64,000 nt of DNA, taken from contig LVLI01000228.1 in assembly GCA_001687465.1 (NCBI GenBank), forward strand, positions 1 through 64,000. The letters are read 5' to 3'. A program made the translations under genes and the position numbers. The notes below the pieces were generated by a model. The model had not been told where the DNA came from and did no database searches. It was given only the letters and a program-made list of their open reading frames with translations. The DNA comes from Halocafeteria seosinensis. Its lineage: Eukaryota; Sar; Bigyra; Bicosoecida. This document shows, in pieces, positions 11,600 to 22,700 of this stretch; position 1 is the stretch's first letter, and each line of letters starts with the position of its first letter.

Positions 11600-12404
11600 A
11601 CAGTGGCAGGCTACTGGAACAAACCGAAGCTACAAAAACACTTGGGCAAGATGTTGCAGAGTAGCTACACGGACTCTGAAAGGGACGCTGAACACACAGC
11701 ACAAAGCGCTACTGACAGCATGCCCAGCGGACGGAGCAGCAGCATGGCTATACGTAGCACCAAGGAGAGGATTTACACCAACCGACACCGAGTACATGGT
11801 AGCACTGCGCCTACGCCTAGGGTTCCTCCAAACTAACTCGTTTACGGGGCCATCCGGTGAATGCTGTGGAGAAGGACCGATCGGCAAAGAAGGGAACGCC
11901 ACGCAAAGGATCCGCCGTCATGACGGGATAGCAGTGGAACTGGAGAACTGCATCCGCATGAGTCAAATGCCAGTGAAGAGAGAGGTTCTCGTAGACCCGC
12001 GAGACGAAGGAGAGGCGAGGCCAGTAATGGACTTGCTAGCAAAGGGCCCAACGAGCACACTGTACGTCGATGTGACAGTGCCAAACGCGCTCACGGGAGA
12101 CAGACTAGCCAAGACAGCGGGAAGACCCCTCACCATCGCGGCAGAAGCGGAGAAGATGAAGCGGACCAAAAAAAAAAAAATATATATACGGACACCTGAG
12201 GGACCATCACACGGAAATTATCCCGTTCGCGGCGGCGGCTTCGGGGGAGACGCAATCAAGTTCCTCAAGAGAATTGCCCCGGCCCACTGGGGAACAAGGT
12301 ACCAATATCAACGTGAAGTTGAAACCCACAGTCAATGTGAAGGTATCTGTCAACCTGTCTACGAAACGTACGGAGGGATGGGCTCAAAAGCGTTCACCTT
12401 TTGA
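11600..12404 (+). mobile_element. Retroelement 3' fragment (RT-linked C-terminal region)
   Basis: One frame, open from about 11600 without an ATG, reads ALLTACPADGAAAWLYVAP, then EYMVALRLRLGF, then RRHDGIAVELENCIRM and TLYVDVTVPNAL, ending GGFGGDAIKFLKRIA. This order (GAAAWL, ALRLRLGL, RHD, DVTV, AVETxGGFG) is typical of the region after the reverse transcriptase in algal and protist retroelements; the RHD...DVT part resembles a PD-(D/E)XK endonuclease core. The copy is decayed. A 13-A run near 12170 shifts the frame: the expected IYGHLRDHHTEIIPF lies in another frame just after it, and a second shift near 12235 restores the first frame. No palm domain is present, so it is 5'-truncated, as expected for target-primed retrotransposition. 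Confidence 0.65.
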
Positions 12405-12725
12405 AGGAGCTGTATGATAGGCCGTCGAATCTGAGGGTAACGGATCCGGTCCTGTTTGTCAGGGATCTTCCACTGCGCCTGTAAAGAGGCCCTTGTTAGT
12501 TCCCATTAACAACGTGGTCCAGAGTCCAGAAATTGGTCCAGAATCCAGAAATTCTTCGGTAGAGTACTGTAGGAGGCTCGCCTTAATAAATGCAGTGTCA
12601 CCCCAGCATCTCTTACGGTGGGATTTTATGCTGGAACGCCGTCTTGCGAACCTCATCGACAATTTGCTCCTGGGCACGTAACGGCAATCGTGTATGCCGT
12701 ATAAAGGATCACCCTTCTTACTTGC
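12405..12725. other. Non-coding spacer
   Basis: Lies between the retroelement remnant and the TM9SF stop codon. It may contain the retroelement 3' UTR and the TM9SF 3' UTR. No feature is recognised. Confidence 0.35.
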
Positions 12726-14495
12726 TCATTCGTGCCTTATTTGGCGTCTGCGGTCCTTCCAAAGGGAGATGTGTGCCCCGATTGTTGCCGTTGCACCCGC
12801 ACAAATGCCCACAGCGCTACTCCACAAAAACGTGACAACGACATGACAAACTCCGGCAAACATTGACAGTGTTTTCACTGTCGAAAGGAAAGTTCCGCTG
12901 TGAATGAACAAGCCTGCTGCAACTACTGCCATCAAAACCATGGACTGTTCAAAAGTTCTGTATACAAATCCAGCGCCAGCTGATGCTACGAAAAAAATAA
13001 CAACGTAGAGCGCATCTATTAAGCAAGCTACAAGTGGTTTCGCTTCTCCGATATGATTGCTCCACACCTGGTCCATAAATGACCACCACACAGGTAAAAT
13101 AACTCCCACAGGAAAACATGCGAGGCCAACAGTCCGCAGCCATCTTCCGGACGACGCCTGGTGAATAATAGTAGGAGCGGGTCCAAGAAACGAGACGGCA
13201 GAATTATTCACATTCTGGCAAAACCTCCTGGCAGCGTATACACCTACCATCGTTCCTAGTAGCGAAACTATACCCCACAAAATAAACAGCAACATGGTTG
13301 AGGCAAAAGGAACGGGTGAGAATGTTCCGTACATGGTACAGAGGCAGCAAAGGAAAGATGCCACCAACAGCACCACGACAGGGAGCAGAGAGGAAGCTAG
13401 CCAAATATCAAGGCTTCGTTTCCAGTAAACAGAAGGAGCAGGTTGGGGCGAAGTGGCAAAGACGTAAGCGCCCCCTACAGTGGAGCCTGCTGAGTATATC
13501 ACCATGCCGCCTAAAGGGGAAATGGAACATGCACTCCCCACAAAGATGATTGCAACACATCCAACTTGAATGCCGCTGCAAACTACTCCATCATAGATGT
13601 AATTTAAAGTTCGCCTTCCCGGCCGAAAGGGTAACATAGTAGTGCTCCGATTGTGTTCCGCCCCATCGCGGACCATGTCTGGCGAGCTCGAGTTACCGCT
13701 CCTGGAAACAACGATGAGAAGTAGCAGGACTGCTATAGCAGAGTTGAGTACTGGAAGATGTTTTAGAAATTGGTTTTCTTCGGTAACGTCGACTTTTTCT
13801 ACTGGTGCAGATGCCGGTGTCCGCTCGTTGTACCACTGGACCTGGTAAAAGAGAACAGCGCTCTCTCCGGAGACAACCTGTACGGGTCTACTTGTAGCCA
13901 TAACAACTCTCGTAATTTTCCCTTCCTGGTTACAATATAGCATGAAGGATGTCATAGTATAAAGGAAATGCCCGTCCATAGGAACCCGACTTTCTTCCGT
14001 CTGAAGTCGTGTTACTCCTACAGGGCCCTTAAGAAGCCGCCCATCTAGGTCCACAAAATAGTGGTAATTTCTATCAATTGCTTCTTTCCAAGTGTCCACG
14101 GTAGTATTGCTAAAGTAGATCTCGCATACGGGTAACGTTCTTCCCGTTTTTACGCGGTACCGAACTTCGAAGGCTGAGGGTAATAGACGTTTGGGACCTA
14201 TGATTCTTCCTTGTCGAACAGGCGTCACGGCTGACCGATCCACCAGGGGCCCTCTGCAATAAGGGAGGCTGTAGTATGGGTACGCCTCCAAAGGTATATT
14301 CGCAGGTCCAACATGGCTCAACCAGGTAGGTATCCGATCACCTTTGCTGAAGGCCCCAGCATCACCTCGTACAACGAATTGTACCAGAAGAATACATAGA
14401 AACACGGGAGCTGCAATCCACATTCTTCCATTCCTTACCACCTCGTTCAAGCCACCCGAGGGCATGGGTACCTGATGCTGCTGTGGATACGACAT
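12726..14495 (-). CDS. TM9SF: Nonaspanin, TM9SF/EMP70 family
   Basis: Single-exon gene, 589 residues. TM9SF proteins are nine-pass membrane proteins of the endosome/Golgi involved in membrane-protein sorting and adhesion. Visible: an N-terminal hydrophobic signal segment (VFLCILLVQFVVRGDAGAF), the family's lumenal start (GDRIPTWLSHVGPANIPLEAY, YYSLPYC), EVRYRV, then a long lumenal domain, one TM near residue 255 (LNSAIAVLLLLIVV), and a C-terminal cluster of about eight TMs. The loop ending in the RPGRR stretch matches the expected cytosolic segment. The start ATG is at 14495, with a 5' neighbour 569 nt away (COQ8, divergent). The usual KxD/E Golgi-retention tail is not evident; the protein ends RRRQIRHE. 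It may be a diverged paralogue. Confidence 0.88.
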   Translation of the reverse strand: MSYPQQHQVPMPSGGLNEVVRNGRMWIAAPVFLCILLVQFVVRGDAGAFSKGDRIPTWLSHVGPANIPLEAYPYYSLPYCRGPLVDRSAVTPVRQGRIIGPKRLLPSAFEVRYRVKTGRTLPVCEIYFSNTTVDTWKEAIDRNYHYFVDLDGRLLKGPVGVTRLQTEESRVPMDGHFLYTMTSFMLYCNQEGKITRVVMATSRPVQVVSGESAVLFYQVQWYNERTPASAPVEKVDVTEENQFLKHLPVLNSAIAVLLLLIVVSRSGNSSSPDMVRDGAEHNRSTTMLPFRPGRRTLNYIYDGVVCSGIQVGCVAIIFVGSACSISPLGGMVIYSAGSTVGGAYVFATSPQPAPSVYWKRSLDIWLASSLLPVVVLLVASFLCCLCTMYGTFSPVPFASTMLLFILWGIVSLLGTMVGVYAARRFCQNVNNSAVSFLGPAPTIIHQASSGRWLRTVGLACFPVGVILPVWWSFMDQVWSNHIGEAKPLVACLIDALYVVIFFVASAGAGFVYRTFEQSMVLMAVVAAGLFIHSGTFLSTVKTLSMFAGVCHVVVTFLWSSAVGICAGATATIGAHISLWKDRRRQIRHE

Positions 14496-14766
14496 ACATG
14501 CACATTCATTTCAGCTGGGCAACTCCTTTTATCAAATAATGCGGCCTCGACTTGGGCTCTGGAAAATGTACTTGTGTGCAGGGAGCACCACCACCAGCAC
14601 GCCGTGAGGCCTTCCTTGCTTCCTGGAGGGTTGACTCGGGGTTGCAGCTAACTTCCAGAGTTGTGTATCCTACCTCAGTATACTCAATTTCTCAAGCTAG
14701 GGTAGTTTGTTGTCATATTACAATTATGACTATGGAATGAATCAATCAAACCAACCCATCCCCTGA

Positions 14767-14806
<40 letters not shown>

Positions 14807-15064
14807 CGGTATCATACAGACCGACCGGAGACTCGGATGGCACAAGGAGGAGGAGGAAGAGGGGGCTACTCCTCCTTAGCGCGTGATATACAGCGCGTTA
14901 TACACGGTATGACGCTCGTAGCTGAATCAATGGTTCGAGAGCAAGTATGTCATGCCATCTTGCATCATTTTCTGGTGTTGTGTATGCGTCATTCCTGACG
15001 TCAGACACCTGCATGACGTCATGTGGAGGTGGAATGGCTACTTAATCTTCCTTGTATCATTATT
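14496..15064. other. Divergent promoter region TM9SF/COQ8
   Basis: Non-coding interval between two divergent starts. It contains a TG microsatellite and the direct repeat TGACGTCA-like at 14997-15022 (two TGACGTC matches, CRE-like). No ORF of note. Confidence 0.4.
14769..14802 (+). repeat. TG dinucleotide microsatellite
   Basis: Uninterrupted (TG) run of about 17 units in the intergenic region; potentially polymorphic. Confidence 0.95.
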
Positions 15065-17059
15065 ATGCAGACACCCTTGGTTCGAAGGAGGCTCAATAGA
15101 CTCTCTGCCCACTCGTCGGAACTGGTAGCTCGAGCCCCGGAGGGGCTCTCGTATGTGGCGTCCAACCTGCAGCACATACGTCCCTTGGATACCCTATGGC
15201 AGCAGCAACAACAGCCACACGAGGAAGATAGTAATAGTAATGGGTCAGTACCGTTTTCCGCTTCTTCGGTAGAGGAGTATGTACCGACGAATGCACCCAA
15301 GAGTCTGGATGAATTACCCAGTCTTCTCACTGGAACCCAGCAGCCGCAGCAACAGACTCAAGGCCACCATATCACACGAGACAGTACGATAGACTTGGCC
15401 TCTGGCATGCAAACAGCTACGCCGACTACCTCATCGGCGGACTTTCTCAATAGAAACGGTAAAACTCAGTCTGCGGCAACGGAGGAAAATTATTCGTCTT
15501 TGTCCGGTGGTCATGCTGCTGCAGACGGGATAGTGGAGGAGACTTCGGGAGCGTACGAAGACGCCCCGCGAAAGAAACTACGCGAAAGGAGTGTACCTTC
15601 GAGCTCTCTAGGACGTTTATTCGGATTTGGGCGAATGGCTGCTGGTCTTGCCTTTGGAACTGCCTCTGACTGGGTTCGGCGCTCCGTGTCAGCTGAGAAG
15701 AATGGCGAAGCGGGCGACAGTTTCTTTATGACACAGGGTAATGCCGAGCGACTGGCTGCAGGATTGTCTCGTATGCGTGGTGCGGCGCTAAAAGTTGGAC
15801 AAATGCTTAGTTTACAGGATGAGGACATTCTTCCCAAGCCGATTGCAGATGCTCTAGAGACAGTTAGACAGCAAGCAGATATGATGCCGAGGCGCCAGTT
15901 AGACAGAATGTTGAAATCCGAGTTGGGTGATAACTGGAGGGAAATGTTTGAGGAATTTGACGAAACTCCTATCGCAGCTGCATCTATCGGCCAGGTCCAC
16001 AAGGGAAAATTGAAAGATGGACGAACTGTCGCTATGAAAGTTCAATACCCTGGTGTTGCTGAGAGCATTGATTCAGATCTAAACAACTTCGAAAGATTAC
16101 TCAAGTTTGGAGACTTTTTCCCAAAAGGATTATACCTTGACAGCATGCTCGAAGTGGCCCGGGAGGAACTCAAGCTGGAGTGTGACTATCTGAATGAAGC
16201 CGCGTGCCAGAAGAAGTTCAGAGCCCTACTTGACGATGACCCAGACTTTGTTGTACCCGACGTTGTTGATGAACTAACATCCAGGAAAGTGCTGACATCG
16301 ACATGGGTCGCAGGCTTTCCTATCGACAAGACTGTATCTCTACCAGTTGATATTCGCAATGGGATTGCCCGAAGGCTGCTACGGTTGACTTTGCGCGAAC
16401 TCTTTGAATTCCGCTTCATGCAAACAGATCCAAACTGGGGGAACTTCTTTTACGACCCGAAGACAGGTAAAATAGGACTCTTAGATTTTGGTGCTAGCCG
16501 CAGTTATAGGAAGCCATTCATCGACAACTACTTGAAGCTTGTATGGGCTGCTTCGAATAACGACAAGGATACGCTGCTCCAACAGTCACTAAATCTTGGT
16601 TTTCTGACTGGCCATGAGAGTCCGATGATGACCGAAGCACATGTAGATGCCGGCATGGTCGTAGGTGAACCGTTTCGCACAAGTGGATCATTTGATTTCA
16701 AGCAAGGGGGCATCACAGCTCGTGTGACGAAACACGGAAACGTATTTGCTCATCATCGGTTGACGCCTCCTCCTCCAGAGACGTATAGTCTTCACCGGAA
16801 ACTGTCTGGTGCCTTTCTGATATGCATTCATATTGGTGCCAATATCCCATGTAGGGATCTACTCGAGAAGCTTTACAGTGAGTATAAGTGGGGGTCCGAC
16901 GAAAGGGATCCAGCTCCGAAGTTGACATATGACACAGTGGCTGCATCTCTGCAACGTCCAGATATTCAAACTAGATTGGAGCATGCTCATGGATTAGAAA
17001 CTCGACCAGAAATGGTCGAAAAGCAGGCTGCAGGCAACGCGACGGGGCAACGAGTTTGA
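15065..17059 (+). CDS. COQ8: UbiB/ABC1 atypical kinase, COQ8 (ADCK3) type
   Basis: Single-exon gene, 664 residues. COQ8 is a mitochondrial atypical kinase/ATPase required for ubiquinone synthesis. Diagnostic motifs are present: KxGQ (K243-Q246, KVGQMLSLQDE), the alanine-rich loop AAAS (304-307) that replaces the glycine loop, AMKVQYPG with the ATP lysine, QTDPNWGNF (catalytic loop) and DFG (474-476). The AAAS plus KxGQ pair is the COQ8/ADCK3-4 signature rather than that of plastid ABC1K. The first 200 residues are low-complexity (Gln, Ser, Thr) with an Arg-rich start MQTPLVRRRLNRL, fitting a mitochondrial presequence. The frame is open upstream from a GTG but the first ATG is at 15065. Divergent from TM9SF. 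Confidence 0.93.
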   Translation: MQTPLVRRRLNRLSAHSSELVARAPEGLSYVASNLQHIRPLDTLWQQQQQPHEEDSNSNGSVPFSASSVEEYVPTNAPKSLDELPSLLTGTQQPQQQTQGHHITRDSTIDLASGMQTATPTTSSADFLNRNGKTQSAATEENYSSLSGGHAAADGIVEETSGAYEDAPRKKLRERSVPSSSLGRLFGFGRMAAGLAFGTASDWVRRSVSAEKNGEAGDSFFMTQGNAERLAAGLSRMRGAALKVGQMLSLQDEDILPKPIADALETVRQQADMMPRRQLDRMLKSELGDNWREMFEEFDETPIAAASIGQVHKGKLKDGRTVAMKVQYPGVAESIDSDLNNFERLLKFGDFFPKGLYLDSMLEVAREELKLECDYLNEAACQKKFRALLDDDPDFVVPDVVDELTSRKVLTSTWVAGFPIDKTVSLPVDIRNGIARRLLRLTLRELFEFRFMQTDPNWGNFFYDPKTGKIGLLDFGASRSYRKPFIDNYLKLVWAASNNDKDTLLQQSLNLGFLTGHESPMMTEAHVDAGMVVGEPFRTSGSFDFKQGGITARVTKHGNVFAHHRLTPPPPETYSLHRKLSGAFLICIHIGANIPCRDLLEKLYSEYKWGSDERDPAPKLTYDTVAASLQRPDIQTRLEHAHGLETRPEMVEKQAAGNATGQRV

Positions 17060-17677
17060 TTGCGAACATTCTTGAATGCATGCGCGATTAGCGTCTCGAG
17101 ATACCTGTTACTCATCCTTAGTGGCTCCGAGGCTCTGAAGTCTGGGCACATTAACCGAGGATGTCGTTGCCTAGCTGCATCTGGCCCCTTGCTGAAATTT
17201 GAGTTGGGTATTATGTGCAAAGTACCCATCATAGTATTTTGAAGACGCTTTCATGGATAGTAAGTACAGGATGCGTTTCAATAACACTTTTAAGTATTCC
17301 ATAATGCTACCCCAAAGCATGCACTTTATGGATTGCACTGTTCAGCTGGGTAGACCTAGTCGAGTACGTAAAAGCTTCGTGGAGAGGACTGGGACTAAAA
17401 ACATACGGAGTGGATATTAGTGTTGTTTGTACTCAGTGACTGCGTTAAACGGTTTTGACACGTTGGTCCTTGATTATCGTCTCTGCTCGGTCAGTGTAAG
17501 AAGCCACTAACAAACCAACTCAATTATTATAAGTGTTTAACCGCTCACCGAGTAAAGTTTGCCTACTTCGTTGAACTAGTAAAATGTACGACATGTACCA
17601 GCATTCATCGATGGTAATAATTCTTTGCATTCTTCGCTCCGCGTATTATCGATCCCGTATATAGCAAGTTCCGCTAC
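17060..17677. other. Intergenic, no gene seen
   Basis: Downstream of COQ8 and next to the broken MULE transposase. No terminal inverted repeat could be paired by eye with sequence beyond 19310. No ORF longer than 60 codons. Confidence 0.4.
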
Positions 17678-19310
17678 TTATCGGCACCCCCTAACCAACG
17701 ATAAAAGGGAAGTCTTATATCCAAACGTCGTCGTCCCAGTATGGTGTGCCGCCAAAACGGCAAATTGGTGAGTTAATGAAATCTTGGTTATGTAGTCAAT
17801 ATGTTTCTTAGGAACTCCTTGAACCAGACGTTCGAATTGCTCCTCGAGATTTTCTTTCGTTTTGGCCTCTTGTACCCGCGTCCATAGCTTATACGCTTCG
17901 GCATTAGTTTTCTTGGCGATGTTGTCTCCTCTATGTTTTGCGCAGCAGAGGAAGTGTGCGTCGCCGAAAGTGGATCGATACGCTTTCGCTCCCCCCTTGT
18001 CGCCGTCCGCCACGAAGATCGTCTTCTCGTCATCTATCGAAGGATAACAAGCCTTGACAAATGAGTAGAAGTCTTCCCAGGATTCGGCACATTCGTTGAG
18101 GAGGTGCAACCGGAAAGCGGTGCATATCGCATTCTGGTTTGCGTTGTACGTCCAGAGGGAGAATAATATCCCGGGTTTATCATCCTGCGTATGGGCCACA
18201 TCGCCAACATATATACGAGGCAATGCTTCGATAGGAGTTGTCCTTGGAGAAACAAAAACAGACCGTATGTATGTCGAGTCAGGAGGAATCTCGGGTAGTT
18301 CTACTTGCGTTTCATCAAACGGCGGCATCTCTGCTCGTTTTTCTGGCCTCATGTTTTGCAATTTCTGTTTGTAGTTGAACTCTTCAACTTGTATGGCGAC
18401 TTGGCGCATTTCCTCCGCTCCGGCGTAGTCGATGTGTGTGTGTGATGTCCTTCCTCTTTGAACATTTCTAGGAGTATTGGAACCATTTTAATGGTTTCCG
18501 CGTCGTCACCATCGACACTTCCTTTGGAAAGCTGTCGAATTCTGGTAATCATAGAATCGGAAATCTCCATTCCAGCGCGCAAGGATCCAATATGCCCGCA
18601 GATCTCCGAAGCTATAACAGCGGATCTTTGGACGGCGGATCGTCGTTTGGCAACAATTCCAGCGAGCAGAATAAGGAATGCTCTNTNCTCNNCCACCAGC
18701 TTGCCCCTCCACCCTCTTCGCGCAGTTGTTGTGAAATGTAAACTTCTGTGACCTTCCATGGCCTCCCTTTTGATGCTGAAGGAGAGAAAGATCCTTTGAC
18801 GATAAAACTTGTTTCTTCATCATAGGACACGAGCTTTATAAACGTCAGGTTGCTATACTTCACCTTCGGAACGATACCTAAAAGTAAGCACAGTTCTTTC
18901 GCTCGAATAAGGAGCTCCTCCTTGCTTCGATAGCAGTCTTTTTCTTGTATAATGAAGCCGATCCCTTTGTGATTAAGCTCCGCGAATGGGCGAGGGCATA
19001 CAGGGTCCGTCTCCTTTGCTTCACTAGCATGCTCCCTGGCTTTCTTCTTCAGGATAAGCCTGGAGACCAGCTCAAACCAACATAGACAATAATATTGTAG
19101 CCAGGTATTTACCACACGCTGAACATACCATCGGTCTCGCGTTTCTCCTTCTTCAGTATCGGTACCTGTCCTGATGTTGTGGATGTATGCTCGCTCTTCT
19201 TCAGAGCAAAACAACTCCACAGCATCCGCATCATCCTCGGCGTCGCCATTTGAATTCGCTGCAGCAGCTGGTGCGCGCGCGGATGCAGCACTTCTTGCCC
19301 GAGTAATCAT
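17678..19310 (-). pseudogene. MULE (Mutator-like) transposase remnant, frameshifted
   Basis: Minus-strand reading: N-terminal part 19310-18700 (acidic Ala-rich start, then SFIVKGSFSPSASKGRPWKV, a FAR1/WRKY-GCM1-like DNA-binding element), a middle part with ISDSMITRIRQLSKGSVDGDD, and the DDE core 18409-17678 (IYVGDVAHTQDDKP, IFVADGDKGGAKAYRSTFG, AHFLCCAKHRGDNI). The last matches the MULE transposase domain. The three parts lie in different frames: one shift coincides with ambiguous bases at 18685, 18687, 18691 and 18692, and a second lies near 18430. The core ends early with no C-terminal third or SWIM zinc finger. The N run means part of the damage may be an assembly error; the truncation looks real. 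Confidence 0.7.
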
Positions 19311-19789
19311 GGTATATAGTGCCTATTTGGCAACAACTGAGACTACAGTATGATGTGTAAATCTCAAACAACCGTATATGTAATTCAAGCAGTTGTACTT
19401 TGGCGCATATCTACAATATCTACCCAGTAATATGATGGCCCAAAGCGGATTTTGGGATTTGTTATCACACAAATGACGGAAAGTTTGTGCCGTTATCACA
19501 AAATTGAAGTTTTGACATTTTGTGATCACAATATTGAATTTATCAGAAAACTTTTTCGAAGGAGGTACTGGGCTGGGTGGAACCTCTGGAAATATATGAA
19601 AATTTGAAACTCCCTAGCGGAAACGCACGTATCGACTTGACGGTCCATGTAATCTGCAATCGAACCGTGCCACTGACGTAACTCACGTATAGAACGGAAA
19701 TGGAGAGTTAGGTGGTGAATTAGTGGTGGGAAGTATTAGAACACAGCGGAACATGTAGTATTTATACGCCAGTAACGCATCCTGGTAAA
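19311..19789. other. AT-rich intergenic, possible transposon flank
   Basis: Non-coding. Holds a perfect inverted repeat (19495-19526) and other TTATCACA-type repeats (19472, 19493). It could be the 5' end of the MULE element or the 3' flank of the mucin gene. Confidence 0.4.
19495..19526. repeat. Perfect 10-bp inverted repeat
   Basis: ATCACAAAAT at 19495-19504 and its exact reverse complement at 19517-19526, separated by 12 nt. A third related TTATCACA lies upstream near 19472. Confidence 0.8.
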
Positions 19790-22700
19790 TTAGATTTGAT
19801 CCTCATACTGGTAGCCAGGCTCTTCTTCGAGCGCTGGTTGCTCCTCGCCGGCCACTGGCTTCTTCCCCTTCCCTTTGGCCTTGTACAGTATCAAAGCTGC
19901 TACAATGGCTACGAAGACGAGGGCGCCAATTACAATCCCAGCAATAGCACCACCACCAAGCGCATCATCCTGGGCAGCACCTCCACCTCCAGTCGGTTGA
20001 CTGGGTGATACCGATGCCGTGACGGAAGGTGTCGCTGAGTTCGACGGGGTTATAGAGGGGCTGGACGAATGACTAGGAGTAGATGTCGGCGTCTCCGATG
20101 GGGTGACCGACGGTGAGGGTGTAGCTGTGGTTGCATCTGGAGTGCCTGTGGTAGAGGGAGTAACAGAAGGCGATGGAGTCTCGGACGGTGTAACTGAGGG
20201 TGTTCCTGTGTTGGAAGGAGTAGTGGACGGCGTGCTTGAAGGAGATGGAGTGGCAGTCGTTGGGTCCGGGGTACCTGTGGTCGACGGCGTAACACTAGTT
20301 GAAGGAGTCTCCGAGGGCGAAGGCGTCTGTGAGCTAGTAGGTGTAGCAGAAACCGACGTCGTCGCCGTAGAAGAAACAGAGCCAGAAGGCGTGATAGTAC
20401 CCGTGGCAGTCACTGAGGACGATGGACTCTCAGATGGAGTAACAGAAGGAGTGACGGAGTTTGAAGGGGTTTCGGAAGGAGTGACAGACGGCGACGGCGT
20501 ACTTGTGGTAGCATCTGGAGTCCCTGTAGTGGACGGTGTAATGCTACTCGACGGAGATTCCGAAGGTGTAATACTTGAAGAAGGAGTCTCCGACGGGGTT
20601 GTGCTTGGAGACGCAGTTTCTGAAGGCGAAGGACTAGACGAGGACGTTCGTGATAACGTGGGAGTTCGGGAATTGGTCGGTGTTTCAGATATCGAAGCTG
20701 TCGCCGTGACAGATACACTTGATGTCATGGTAGCGGTGACCGAAGCACTCTCAGAAGGAGTGACAGAGTTCGAAGGGGTTTCGGAAGGAGTGACAGAGTT
20801 TGACGCGGTTTCGGACGGAGTGGCAGAGGGAGATGGAGTGCTTGTAGTAGCATCTGGAGTCCCTGTAGTGGACGGTGTTATACTGCTCGACGGAGACTCG
20901 GAAGGTGTAATGCTACTCGACGGAGATTCCGAAGGTGTAATGCTTGAAGAAGGAGTCTCCGAGGGGGTTGTGCTTGGAGACGCAGTCTCGGAGGGTGAAG
21001 GACTAGGGGAAGACGTCCGCGATAATGTGGGAGTTCGGGAATTGGTCGGTGTTTCGGATATCGAAGCTGTCGCCGTGATGGTTACTGTCGGCGTTCCCGT
21101 CGTTGTAGCCGAAGCAGAAACAGACGGCGTGTTAGTAACCGTGGCGCTGACGGACGATGAAGCGCTCTCCGAAGCTGTGACTGAAGGAGTGACAGAGTTT
21201 GAAGCGGTTTCAGAAGGTGTAATGGAAGGAGACGGAGTGCTTGTAGTAGCATCCGGAGTCCCTGTAGTGGACGGTGTAATGCTACTACTCGGAGACTCTG
21301 AAGGTGTAACACTTGTCGAAGGAGTTTCGGACGCGGACGTGCTCGGACTGCCGCTAACCGAAGGGGTTACACTGTTAGAAGGACTCTCCGATGGTGTGAC
21401 GCTTGGGGAGACGGAGCTCGACGCCGAGGTGCTCGGTGAAATACTACCAGAGGCGGTGACTGACGGGGAGCCAGTCATAGAAGGCGAAGCACTGGTGCTT
21501 GGTGATTCAGAGCCGGACGGCGAACTTGAAGGGCTTATACTCTTCGAAGGTGTAATGGAACCAGATGGGCTCTCTGATGGTGTCGCTGAAGTAGAGGGGC
21601 TCCCGGAAGGGGTAACTGAAGTAGAAGGACTCCCGGAAGGAGTAACTGAAGTCGATGGACTTTCCGAGGGCGTAGCTGACGTAGAGGGGCTTTCGGACGG
21701 CGTGACTGAATTGGAGGGACTTTCCGATGGGGTGCCGGAGATTGATGGCGTAACTGACGGAGTCGCTCCGGACGGTGTTACTGATGGTGTTACCGATGGA
21801 GAAGGAGATTCAGACGGTGTAACAGATGGCGATGCGCTCGTGGAAGGAGAAATCGAAGCAGTTCCCGTTATCGAAGTAGTAGCACTTGTTGAAGGAGACT
21901 CCGAGGGTGATATCGACGGGGTCGCACTTGTTGAGGGAGACTCCGAGGGCGATGCCGAGGGTGATATCGATGGCGTCACACTTCCTGAAGGGGACTCCGA
22001 AGGTGATATCGATGGGGTCACACTTGCTGAAGGGGACTCCGAAGGTGAAATCGACGGCGTCGCACTGGTAGAAGGAGACTCTGATGGTGACTCCGACGGC
22101 GATATGGAAGAGGTCACACTGGGTGACGAGGACTCAGATGGTGATACGGATGGGGTCACACTGTTTGAAGGTGATTCCGAGGGTGAAATTGATGGGGTCA
22201 CACTGTTCGAAGGGGATTCAGAAGGTGTACCTGAAATCGAGGGTGAAATTGATGGAGTCGCACTGTTTGAAGGTGATTCCGAGGGCGATACGGATGGGGT
22301 TGCACTGGTTGAGGGAGATTCCGAGGGTGAAATCGACGGGGTCATACTGTTTGAAGGTGATTCCGAGGGTGAAATTGACGGGGTCACACTGTTCGAGGGC
22401 GACTCGGACGGTGTCACGCTGGTTGACGGAGATTCCGAGGGTGAAATCGACGGGGTTACACTGTTTGAAGGAGATTCCGAAGGAGTGACGGACTCCGAAG
22501 GTGTGACAGAGTTCGATGGCGACTCGGACGGTGTCACGCTAGTCGACGGAGATTCCGAGGGTGAAATCGAAGGGGTAACACTGTTAGAAGGTGATTCCGA
22601 CGGGGTAACACTGTTTGAAGGAGACTCCGAAGGCGTAACAGACGTCGATGGTGTAAACGACGGTGTCGCACTATTTGAGGGGGATTCTGATGGTGTTACC

